NCBI GenBank assembly: GCA_003222935.1
Contig: QHXL01000333.1
Coordinates: 14,972-23,556 of the forward strand
Direction: 5' to 3'
Length of the DNA: 8,585 bases
Source of the DNA: Acidobacteriota bacterium
Lineage (GTDB): Bacteria; Acidobacteriota; Blastocatellia; Pyrinomonadales; Pyrinomonadaceae
Part shown: in pieces, positions 1-7,100 of the stretch
How the letters are laid out: every line of letters begins with the position of its first letter
How positions within the stretch are numbered: the first letter of the stretch is position 1
Program-made: the position numbers and the translations under genes
The notes under the pieces: generated by a model
Databases searched by the model: none
Told to the model about the DNA's origin: nothing
The model's input: the letters and a program-made list of their open reading frames with translations, nothing else

Positions 1-457
1 CGCCTAACTCTTTGGTGACTTCACCGGGTAGTTCCGGTAGCAAGGCGTTACTAACCTGCAAGCGCCACTGTCGATCCTTGATAGCGAGGGTTAACAACAT
101 TCCTCGGTGATTTTCGGCGCCTAGATTCCAGTCGCGGGCAACCGCGAGTGAGTAGTCACCGATCGTTTGTTTACCAGTGGAATCGACGGTGAGAAATGCC
201 ACTTCAACTGCATCGTTGTGAAGTAACTCGGCCGCGATAGTCTCCAATCGTTTCGTTGCGGCGTCATCAAATACATTTGCGTAATCGTTAATAGTACCCA
301 TTCGCCGTGGTATTTGGTTGGCAGATGTGACCTCGGCGGGCGAGGAAGATGGCGACGGACTGCCTGACCCCACGTTTGATCCGCTCTTGCGGATACAACT
401 CGCAGTTGTAATGGTCAAAAGAATGACGAATGTGGTGCAGAGTCGCTGTATTGTCAT
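1..457 (-). CDS. TPM-domain exported protein (YgcG/Psb32-like), partial
   Basis: Reading the complement from the ATG at 457 gives 152 codons with no stop before the window edge, so the C-terminus is missing. Residues 1-20 are a signal-like segment with a hydrophobic core (about 8-19) ending TTASC. Cys21 could be a lipidation site, but the lipobox is weak because position -3 is Thr. Residues 25-48 are a Ser/Pro-rich linker typical of a tethered exported protein. From about residue 56 the sequence follows the TPM fold: NDYANVFD, then LETIAAELL, VAFLTVDSTGKQTIGDYS, WNLGAENHRGMLLTLAIKD and RQWRLQVSNAL, matching the family pattern of W-x-x-G-x-x-x-x-x-G-hydrophobic strand-(K)DR-x-W-R. TPM proteins are membrane-associated; plant and cyanobacterial relatives act in photosystem II repair and some have phosphatase activity, but bacterial YgcG-type roles are poorly known. 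A C-terminal transmembrane or glycine-rich tail would be expected outside the window. No clear Shine-Dalgarno precedes the ATG. It lies 45 bp after the acetyltransferase gene on the same strand, so co-transcription is likely. Confidence 0.8.
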   Translation of the reverse strand, partial: MTIQRLCTTFVILLTITTASCIRKSGSNVGSGSPSPSSSPAEVTSANQIPRRMGTINDYANVFDDAATKRLETIAAELLHNDAVEVAFLTVDSTGKQTIGDYSLAVARDWNLGAENHRGMLLTLAIKDRQWRLQVSNALLPELPGEVTKELG

Positions 458-502
458 TTTTCTAGTTAGGTGTAACTGGAATACGGCTGAAAGCATACCT
501 CG

Positions 503-1039
503 TCAAACAGTTCGCGTGCGAGCACGCCAATCTTCCACAGTGATTGCCCAGCGCTCGTGATCGCGCCATCGCCCGCCGATTTTTAAATAACGTGGAGAAT
601 ATCCTTCGGATCTAAACCCCGCTTTTCGGACCAGAGCCAGCGACGCGGCATTTGCCGGTTGTATGTTTGCTTCTATTCGGTGCAGCTTCAGTTCGCGAAA
701 AGCGTAGCGCAGGATCAGCTGGATTGCCTCGGTCATGTATTCCTGATTCGCAAAAGATGCGCCGATGTAATAACCGAGATAAGCGTTCTGAAAGCCCCCG
801 CGGAAGATCTGACTGAGATTGATTGCCCCGGCGATCGTGGAGTCCTGCTTCCGGCAGATTAGAAACACGGCGGAATCCTGCTGACCGGCTCGAGCTAAAA
901 ATGCCGAGTACTCATCAAGGCTCTTAGGTGGAGAAGCGAAGCCGCGATGAAAGGAACGACTTTGAACGTTGAGTTTCGTAAACTCATCGGCATCGTGATG
1001 ATTGGGCGAACGCAGGATGACGCGTTTCCCAATTATCAT
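503..1039 (-). CDS. RimJ/RimL-like GNAT N-acetyltransferase
   Basis: Encodes a GCN5-related acetyltransferase of 178 residues from the ATG at 1039. The closest family I recognise is RimJ, which acetylates the N-terminal alanine of ribosomal protein S5 and other proteins using acetyl-CoA in the cytoplasm. The N-terminal strand IGKRVILRSP, the central AGAINLSQIFRGGFQNAYLGY block, the HRIEANIQPANAAS segment and the LVRKAGFRSEGY helix-strand are the usual GNAT landmarks. The terminal GGRWRDHERWAI resembles the GQWRDH segment of E. coli RimJ. The acetyl-CoA loop is not the textbook R/Q-x-x-G-x-G/A (it reads ASFANQEYM), a degenerate form also seen in this subfamily. An in-frame TTG at 1069 would add 10 residues and has a weak GGA upstream. 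I prefer the ATG because the fold starts right after it, although no Shine-Dalgarno is visible there. The true substrate is unknown; many RimJ-like paralogues act on other amines. Confidence 0.85.
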   Translation of the reverse strand: MIIGKRVILRSPNHHDADEFTKLNVQSRSFHRGFASPPKSLDEYSAFLARAGQQDSAVFLICRKQDSTIAGAINLSQIFRGGFQNAYLGYYIGASFANQEYMTEAIQLILRYAFRELKLHRIEANIQPANAASLALVRKAGFRSEGYSPRYLKIGGRWRDHERWAITVEDWRARTRTV

Positions 1040-1091
1040 CTGGTCGGTTTTTGATTTCGGGTGCGCCAAGGGAACAGTTCCGATGAATTGC

Positions 1092-1121
1092 TTGTCGCTG
1101 GCTGAATCAGGTTGCTATATT
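1092..1121 (+). promoter_or_regulatory. Candidate sigma70-type promoter for plsY-gpsA
   Basis: TTGTCG (1092-1097) and TATATT (1116-1121) are separated by 18 bp, giving 4/6 and 5/6 agreement with the -35 and -10 consensus. Transcription would start near 1128 and give a leader of about 140 nt containing the hairpin repeat at 1166-1258. This is the only good candidate I found on the plus strand in this gap. It is a pattern match only. Confidence 0.4.
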
Positions 1122-1165
1122 CCCCGCTCTTCCAAATGTACGCAAGCTTAGGAAGTGCGTGCATG

Positions 1166-1258
1166 ATGATGGGAGCTAAGGCGTCCTCGCCTGCACGCGT
1201 TAACTACTAAGACTATGGATCCTAGAACGGCAGGCGGGGACGCCTGCGGTCCCAGCAT
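1166..1258. repeat. Imperfect inverted repeat (REP/BIME-like) in plsY leader
   Basis: The core arms at 1171-1194 and 1230-1253 match in inverted orientation at 20 of 24 positions. Weaker pairing continues outward to about 1166 and 1258. A 35-nt AT-richer spacer separates the arms. Each arm is itself a small palindrome: the right arm holds GCAGGCG-GGGA-CGCCTGC, perfect over 7 bp, while the left retains only GGCG-TCCT-CGCC. The nested architecture resembles bacterial interspersed mosaic elements made of paired REP units. The element ends about 12 nt before the plsY start codon, so in RNA it would fold directly against the ribosome binding region. Confidence 0.75.
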
Positions 1259-1269
1259 GAGCAACTACT

Positions 1270-1890
1270 TTGCGTCTCCTTCTAATAATTGCGGTCAGTT
1301 ATCTACTCGGTTCAATTCCTTTTGGCTACCTCATCGTGAGTGCAACAACGGGTGGTGACATTCGTCAAACCGGTTCGGGAGGCACTGGCGCAACTAACGT
1401 TTCCAGACGTGCCGGAAAATTCGCTGGCGTGCTTACTTTGATTCTTGACGCGTTGAAGGGGGCCGGTGCTGTTATCCTCGCGAAGTTCATCATGAGTGGA
1501 GTGAGTGATTCGAATGTTGCGTGGTGGGTTGGAGTTGCAGGCATCGTTGCAATACTGTGCCATATCTTTCCTGTCTGGCTTGGCTTTCGCGGAGGTAAAG
1601 GAGTGGCGACTGGTGTTGGCGTATTCGCGGTGTTGGCGCCCGTTGCTGTTGTCTGCGCGGGAGTTGTCTTTCTAGTGCTTGTTTCATTAACACGTTATGT
1701 CTCACTTGGCTCGATACTGGCGGCACTGACAATTCCTGTTTTCATTTGGCTTGAAAGTTTTGCTCGTCCCGTGCCTCAACTTTTGCCTAACGTGACGGCG
1801 GCCCTGCTTGGCGCGGCTCTAATCGTCTACGCACATCGTGAGAACATTCAACGACTACTTAGTGGAACTGAAAACAAGTTCGGACGATGA
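1270..1890 (+). CDS. plsY: Glycerol-3-phosphate acyltransferase PlsY
   Basis: Integral membrane enzyme that transfers the acyl group of acyl-phosphate to sn-glycerol 3-phosphate, giving 1-acyl-glycerol 3-phosphate (lysophosphatidate), the first committed step of phospholipid synthesis. The 206 residues match the family length, with about five hydrophobic membrane segments. Landmarks are LLGSIPFGYL (12-21), GSGGTGATNVSRR (35-47), HIFPVWLGFRGGKGVATG (98-115) and HRENIQRLLSG near the C-terminus (189-199). The second motif is usually GSGNxGATN; here Asn-x is Gly-Thr, while the ATN is kept. The start is TTG at 1270. A stop lies in frame at 1258-1260 and no ATG or GTG comes before the conserved first motif, so TTG is effectively forced. 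The start has only a weak GAG upstream. The stop codon overlaps the gpsA start (ATGA), implying translational coupling. The partner PlsX is not in the window. Confidence 0.96.
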   Translation: MRLLLIIAVSYLLGSIPFGYLIVSATTGGDIRQTGSGGTGATNVSRRAGKFAGVLTLILDALKGAGAVILAKFIMSGVSDSNVAWWVGVAGIVAILCHIFPVWLGFRGGKGVATGVGVFAVLAPVAVVCAGVVFLVLVSLTRYVSLGSILAALTIPVFIWLESFARPVPQLLPNVTAALLGAALIVYAHRENIQRLLSGTENKFGR

Positions 1891-2885
1891 CCCGGATATC
1901 AATCATTGGCGCTGGGAGTTGTGGGACGGCACTGGCTATCTTGGCAGCGCGTGCGGGTCATGACGTCAAGCTTTGGTCTCGCAGAGATGATGTTGTTGAC
2001 TCCATAAATTCCCGACACATCAATTCACGGTATCTGTCTGCTGCCGAAATACCGAACACGGTGAGGGCTTCCACTGAGCTGACGACCTGTTTGTCAGGAA
2101 CTTCCCTGGTACTACTCGCTACACCTTCTCACGCTCTAAGAGACCTGTTGGGCGAGATGCGTTCCGGTTTGGACCAGTCGCGAATAATTGTCAGCGTAGC
2201 GAAAGGAATCGAGATTGAAACTGGTAAACGCGTATCAGAACTGGTCGATGAAATACTCGGAGAGTCGTGGTCGCAAAGGTTTGTCTGTTTGTCGGGACCT
2301 TCATTCGCGAAGGAAGTGATCGGTGGTCATCCAACAGCGATCGTAGCGGCGAGTCGTAACGAAGCATCTGCTCGAGTTGTCCAGGAAGTGTTTAGTTTTG
2401 AAAACCTTCGGATCTACACAAACAACGATGTGGTGGGAACGGAATTCGGAGGTTCAGTAAAGAACGTTATGGCGATTGCGGCCGGCATGACCGTTGGACT
2501 CGGGTTTGGAGCCAACAGCGTCGCGGCGTTGATCACGAGGGGGTTGGCCGAGATTGCGCGTCTCGCATTGAGTCATGGTGGTCAACTCGAGACGTTGATG
2601 GGACTGGCCGGGCTCGGAGACCTGGTGTTGACCTCGACAGGTAGCCTTTCGCGAAATCGTTTTGTGGGCGAAGAACTTGGCAAGGGTCGATCGCTTGAGG
2701 AGATAACTTCGGGCCTGAATGAAGTCGCGGAAGGAATCAAAACCACGCGAGCGGTGAAGCAGTTGGCGCAAAAGGCGGGGATTGAAATGCCAATTACTTC
2801 CGTCGTGGACAGTGTGCTGTATGAAGGGACAACGGCGCGTGATGCTGTGACGGAGTTGATGACTCGTCCGTTGCGGCAGGAGTGA
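1887..2885 (+). CDS. gpsA: NAD(P)H-dependent glycerol-3-phosphate dehydrogenase GpsA
   Basis: Cytoplasmic enzyme reducing dihydroxyacetone phosphate to sn-glycerol 3-phosphate, the acceptor used by PlsY. At 332 residues it has normal family length. The N-terminal Rossmann motif is IIGAGSCGTALA (6-17), with Cys12 where Trp is common. SVAKGIE (103-109, Lys106) and LSGPSFAKEV follow. The C-terminal helical domain contains GGSVKNVMAIAAGM with the catalytic-type Lys192, then GANSVAALITRGLAEIARL, GLAGLGDLVLTSTG and LSRNRFVGEELG, the last forming the substrate/NAD site. The start ATG at 1887 shares four bases with the plsY stop, so it is probably translated by re-initiation from plsY. The plsY-gpsA order is common in bacteria. 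The gene ends 5 bp before the inverted repeat at 2891, which may act as a transcript end structure. Confidence 0.98.
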   Translation: MTRISIIGAGSCGTALAILAARAGHDVKLWSRRDDVVDSINSRHINSRYLSAAEIPNTVRASTELTTCLSGTSLVLLATPSHALRDLLGEMRSGLDQSRIIVSVAKGIEIETGKRVSELVDEILGESWSQRFVCLSGPSFAKEVIGGHPTAIVAASRNEASARVVQEVFSFENLRIYTNNDVVGTEFGGSVKNVMAIAAGMTVGLGFGANSVAALITRGLAEIARLALSHGGQLETLMGLAGLGDLVLTSTGSLSRNRFVGEELGKGRSLEEITSGLNEVAEGIKTTRAVKQLAQKAGIEMPITSVVDSVLYEGTTARDAVTELMTRPLRQE

Positions 2886-2890
2886 AGATT

Positions 2891-2988
2891 ACTCTGTGTT
2901 AACTCTGCGTCTCCGTGTCTCTGTGGTGAAACTACTCTTATCAACTGGTTAACCACAGAGGCACAGAGGCGCAGAGTTAAGACAGAGT
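2891..2988. repeat. Long inverted repeat between convergent genes (CACAGAGG-type)
   Basis: Arms at 2891-2927 and 2952-2988 are inverted copies with 33 of 37 positions identical, around a 24-nt spacer. In plus-strand RNA two of the four differences would be G-U pairs, so the stem is stronger on that side. The right arm is built of tandem 8-mers: CACAGAGG at 2954-2961, CACAGAGG at 2962-2969 and CGCAGAGT at 2970-2977. No U-tract follows on either strand, so it is not a canonical intrinsic terminator, but its position between converging gpsA and the MOSC gene suits a bidirectional transcript-end or 3'-protective structure. The right arm runs into the MOSC gene and contains its TAA stop. From memory, similar CACAGAGG-rich palindromes occur in several environmental bacterial phyla. 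Confidence 0.8.
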
Positions 2989-3903
2989 TACTGAATCGCC
3001 GATACGTACTTCACCGGGCTCCGTTACACGAGCATAGACTCCAAGATTCTGATTTGCGTCCTTCACGATAGACCGCAAGATGCTTGGATCTTTCTCCAGT
3101 CCCTCTTGCGCGTGCATCGTCATCCCGCAACGCATCGTCGGAATATCGCATTGCAATTCAACGGTTCCTATTCGGAGCGTTCGTCCACACCATTCCGATT
3201 CAACTAACGACTGAATATCCGGAGGAGTCTCGATCAGGAAATTGGGTCGGAAGCGTCGGACATCCCACTGTGCAGCTGGATTCAAACGTTTCATCGTATC
3301 GAGCGAGGCTGTAGTCAGAATATTAATAGGGAAGGCATCGAAATATGTTCCTGGGGGTGAAGTGAACTCGACAAGTTCTGGCGGCAGGATGGATATATCC
3401 GGAATTGGTTCTCCGGGGTCACGACTAAACATTTTTCGAAGTTCGGCATTCGGTTTACCGAAGCTCGTGATCGTGGGTAGTGCGGCACGAAACGCACCAT
3501 ATCTTGCGAGTCGACCCAGTACACGAGCTGACCTTGATCGACGTCGATAGTGTTCGACATTATCCGCTGGTTGTAGTGGCCACAGCGTCACAGCCTTTCC
3601 CAAACGTTCAGACAGTATCTGGTTTATGTCTGGCTGATCCGTATTCGCAGTGAAACCATCTGGGAAACGCATCTCAGCGGGTGGCACAAGTCCGTTTGCA
3701 GGAGCCTCTCGATATCGCGCGCTACACTGCATCAAGAAGGGAAAGGCTTTTGCATTTGTAAGCTCACCCGTGGTTTCGTTTCGTAATGCCCAACCTCGAT
3801 CGCCGGGGATACCAAGTGTTCCGACGGAGCACTGTTTGAGCTGCTCGCCCGCCATCGACTTGATTGCGTAACGCCAGATCTGTTTGACGGTCCCTACCTG
3901 CAT
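2977..3903 (-). CDS. MOSC domain-containing protein (YcbX/mARC-like)
   Basis: A 308-residue protein with an N-terminal MOSC beta-barrel and a C-terminal MOSC domain. The N-terminal part reads VKQIWRYAIKSMAGEQL (5-21), then GIPGDRGWAL and a segment with TNAKAFPFLMQ. The C-terminal part has RRFRPNFLIE, then CDIPTMRCGMTM with Cys252 and Cys259, and NLGVYARVTEPGEVRIGD near the end. In the YcbX/mARC family the Cys of the RC-x-x-T motif ligates the molybdenum cofactor; Cys259 fits that role. Relatives reduce N-hydroxylated compounds using electrons from a ferredoxin-like domain or a separate reductase. No [2Fe-2S] domain is fused here, so a partner would be needed. Residues about 110-185 are an insertion with an Arg-rich stretch (RRRSRSARVLGRLARYG) between the two halves. 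The last codons and the TAA stop lie inside the inverted repeat. The substrate cannot be told from the sequence. Confidence 0.88.
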   Translation of the reverse strand: MQVGTVKQIWRYAIKSMAGEQLKQCSVGTLGIPGDRGWALRNETTGELTNAKAFPFLMQCSARYREAPANGLVPPAEMRFPDGFTANTDQPDINQILSERLGKAVTLWPLQPADNVEHYRRRSRSARVLGRLARYGAFRAALPTITSFGKPNAELRKMFSRDPGEPIPDISILPPELVEFTSPPGTYFDAFPINILTTASLDTMKRLNPAAQWDVRRFRPNFLIETPPDIQSLVESEWCGRTLRIGTVELQCDIPTMRCGMTMHAQEGLEKDPSILRSIVKDANQNLGVYARVTEPGEVRIGDSVTLS

Positions 3904-3935
3904 TTTCGTAACAACTCTTTCTTGATCTCTGTGTT

Positions 3936-4048
3936 GCTCAGTGTCTGCAAAATGTCCGATATGCTTTAGCTTGTCGTTGTGTTCATTAGTAGCCTTCTTC
4001 GAATATCACGACAAGCTAAAGCATACCGGACATTTTGCGACACTGAGC
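3936..4048. repeat. Near-perfect inverted repeat, about 40-bp arms
   Basis: Arms at 3937-3977 (41 nt) and 4008-4047 (40 nt) are reverse complements apart from one inserted base and one substitution; one further base pair (3936/4048) extends them outward. The spacer is 30 nt. Recognisable parts are GCAAAATGTCCG and ATGCTTTAGCTTGTCGT on the left, with their complements on the right. It occupies much of the gap between the divergent MOSC and Asp-box protein genes and carries no open reading frame of its own. The size and arm fidelity suit a miniature inverted-repeat element or a large REP-like palindrome. I saw no clear target-site duplication at its ends. Confidence 0.85.
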
Positions 4049-4182
4049 CCCTGAGAAAACGGCAAGACAGAACTTTGCCGGACTTGTTATTATGCGCGCC
4101 GCAGCCATCCAGCAGTTTTTCTACCAACAAACGTCAGTCTAGTGATACCCGGCTTGCGCCGTGTACTCAGTTGCCAACAATA

Positions 4183-4188
4183 GAGGAG
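4183..4188 (+). promoter_or_regulatory. Shine-Dalgarno fixing the start of the Asp-box protein
   Basis: GAGGAG lies 9 nt before the ATG at 4198, the strongest ribosome binding site in the window. The reading frame stays open upstream to 3979, but that region lacks such a site and would put 73 hydrophilic residues ahead of an evident signal peptide. This decides the start at 4198. Confidence 0.8.
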
Positions 4189-4197
4189 CCCATCCTA

Positions 4198-7100
4198 ATG
4201 TCAAAGACGACTATCGTCCATCGTAGTAGCTTCGCGCTTGGATTGATTCTGATCTCGCTCTGTTTTGTCTCGCAAGCATTCGCTCAGCAGACACCCGCAA
4301 CACCACCGAAAGAGAGTGATCTGGTAAAGGCGCTTCAATGGCGCAATATCGGTCCATACCGGGGTGGTCGATCGGCAGCGGTTGCTGGTGTTCCGTCGCA
4401 GCCTTTCGTTTTCTACTACGGTGCAACTGGCGGCGGTGTTTGGAAGACAACTGATGGTGGAATCAATTGGGATTCAGTTAGCGATGGCTCTGTATTTGGG
4501 ACGGGCTCGGTGGGTGCGATCGCGGTCGCTGATTCTGATCCGAATGTTATTTACGTGGGAATGGGTGAATCGCCAATTCGCGGCAATGTGTCGCATGGTG
4601 ACGGAGTCTATCGATCGAACGACGCAGGGAGAACGTGGAAGAAGATCGGACTCGAAGACACGCGTCAGATCCCACGAATCCGCGTGCATCCAAAAAATCC
4701 CGACCTGGTTTACGTCGCTGCATTGGGTCACGTGTGGGGACCAAACGAACAACGCGGAGTGTTTCGTTCGAAAGACGGTGGCAAAACGTGGGAAAAGATT
4801 TTGAATCGTGGCGACAAGGCTGGCGCAATCGATCTGATTCTTGATCCAAACAATCCCAACACAATGTACGCGGGTTTCTGGGAGGTCTATCGTAAACCCT
4901 GGACGCTCGAAAGCGGTGGTCCGGGAAGTGGGCTATTCAAATCAATCGATGGCGGCGACACATGGACCGAAATAACCCGTAATCCTGGTTTACCGCGCGG
5001 AATGGTGGGCAAAGTTGGAATCACAGTTTCCCCGGCCAACTCGGATCGTCTGTGGGCAATTGTTGAAGCCGAAGATGGCGGAGTGTTTCGGTCAGATAAC
5101 GGCGGCCGAACCTGGACCAGGGTGAATGAAGAAAGGCGTCTGCGACAAAGAGCCTGGTATTACTCACGAATTTACGCCGACACGAAAAATGTCGACACTG
5201 TGTATGTCTTGAATGTGCAATTTCTTCGTTCGAATGATGGCGGCCGCACGTATTCCCCAATCGGAGTTCCGCATGGAGACAATCATGATCTATGGATCGC
5301 GCCGGATGATCCCAATCGGATGATTCAAAGTAATGACGGTGGATCGAACGTCACGTTTAATGGTGGACGAAGTTGGACCGAGCAGGATCAACCAACAGCG
5401 CAGTTCTATCGAGTCGCAATTGATAACGACTTTCCTTACAACGTCTACGGTGCTCAACAGGATAATTCGACGGTTCGTATCGCCAGTCGGAACACCGAAG
5501 GTGGGATTGGAGTTAGAGACTGGTATGACGTTGGTGGTGGCGAGTCAGGCTGGATCGCGCCTTCACCCAAAGATTCAAACGTCGTATTTGCCGGATCCTA
5601 CGGTGGTCTAACAACTCGTTACGATCATCGCACCGGCCAACAGCGCGATATTAATCCATATCCCAACAATCCGATGGGCGCCGGCGCAGATGTTTTGAAG
5701 TACCGGTTTCAGTGGAACTTTCCCATCGTCTTCTCACCACACGATACAAACACACTCTACCTTGGTGCCAACGTGCTTTTTAAGTCGACTAACGAAGGGC
5801 AGAGCTGGGACATCATCAGTCCCGACCTGACCCGTAACGACAAATCAAAGCAGGGAGCTTCCGGTGGTCCAATCACGAAAGACAACACCAGCATCGAGTA
5901 CTACGGGACAATCTTTACCGTAATGGAGTCGCCCATCCAGGCAGGAACGATCTGGGTAGGTACAGACGACGGATTAGTTCAACTTTCGCGGGATGGCGGG
6001 AAGAACTGGGCGAATGTTACTCCGCCGACCAGCATGATGCCGGAGTGGGTGCAAATCAATTCGCTTGAAGCCTCGCCCAATGATCCAGGCACTGCGTACG
6101 TCGCCGCAACGATGTACAAGTTTGACGACAACCGTCCCTACCTTTATCGCACGACCGACTATGGCAAGAACTGGAAAAAGATCGTCAACGGGATTCCGGA
6201 GACCGCGTTCACTTTGCTGTATGCCGGAACTGAATCCGGGCTCTATATGTCGTTCGACAATGGCGAACGCTGGCAGCCGATGCAGTTCAATCTGCCCGTC
6301 GTTCCGATCACGGATCTCGTCATACACAAACGCGACAAAGAGTTGGTTGCGGCAACGCAGGGAAGAGCGTTCTGGATTTTCGATGACCTGCCACTGATTC
6401 ATCAAATGATGGATGCCGGTGGTTTGAAGGCAGCGGCTGAAACTCAACTGTTCAAACCGAAGGAAAGTTATCGGTTGCCCGGCGGCGGCTTTGGTGGCGG
6501 TGGCGGCGGCGGCGGAACCCTTGGACGCAATCCAGCTAATGGTGTTGTTGTTTACTATTCGCTGAAGTCGAAGCCCACGTCAGATATTGAACTGGAATTT
6601 CTTGATTCAGCAGGCAAGTCGATTCGAAAATTTACCGGGCGTGTACCGCGTGGCGGTAGTGGATCTCCAGGTGCACCACCAGCCGCTCCACCTGAGGAAG
6701 GTGGCTTTGGCGGTGGGGGGACTCCAAGCGTGACAATGGATGTTGGTCTGAATCGATTTATCTGGGACACGCGCTATCCGGACGCAGTCCGTTTTCCGGG
6801 GATGATCCTTTGGTCCGGAGAAACTCGTGGGCCAAAACTTCCGCCGGGAACCTACCAGGTGAAATTAACTGTCGAGGGCAAATCCCTCACCCAGACTCTT
6901 GAGATCAAGGCTGATCCTCGTCTGACTACAACCCCGGCGGAATATGCCAAGCAACTCGAGTTAGGATTGAAGATTCGCGACAAGCTTACCGAAACACACA
7001 ATGCGATCATTCAGATACGCGACGTGCGTAAGCAGGTTGAAGATTTACTCAAACGAGTGGCTGGCCAGCCGAACTTCAAAGTTTTGAATGATGCGGGCAC

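Noticed and set aside
318..560. Plus-strand frame over the TPM gene start
   Set aside because: Antisense to the signal peptide and linker region of the TPM gene, with no start signal.
2454..2956. Two minus-strand open frames across gpsA and the inverted repeat
   Set aside because: They lie antisense to a clear, full-length gpsA and show low-complexity shadow composition.
4065..4093. Promoter for the Asp-box gene using TATTAT at 4088-4093
   Set aside because: No acceptable -35 hexamer lies 16-18 bp upstream; TTGCCG at 4075 is only 7 bp away.
3979..4197. Upstream extension of the Asp-box protein reading frame into the palindrome
   Set aside because: No ribosome binding site, would bury the signal peptide behind 73 hydrophilic residues, and GAGGAG sits correctly before the ATG at 4198.
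5974..6447. Minus-strand frame of 157 codons inside the Asp-box gene
   Set aside because: Antisense shadow of a well-supported coding region with no recognisable domain or ribosome binding site.
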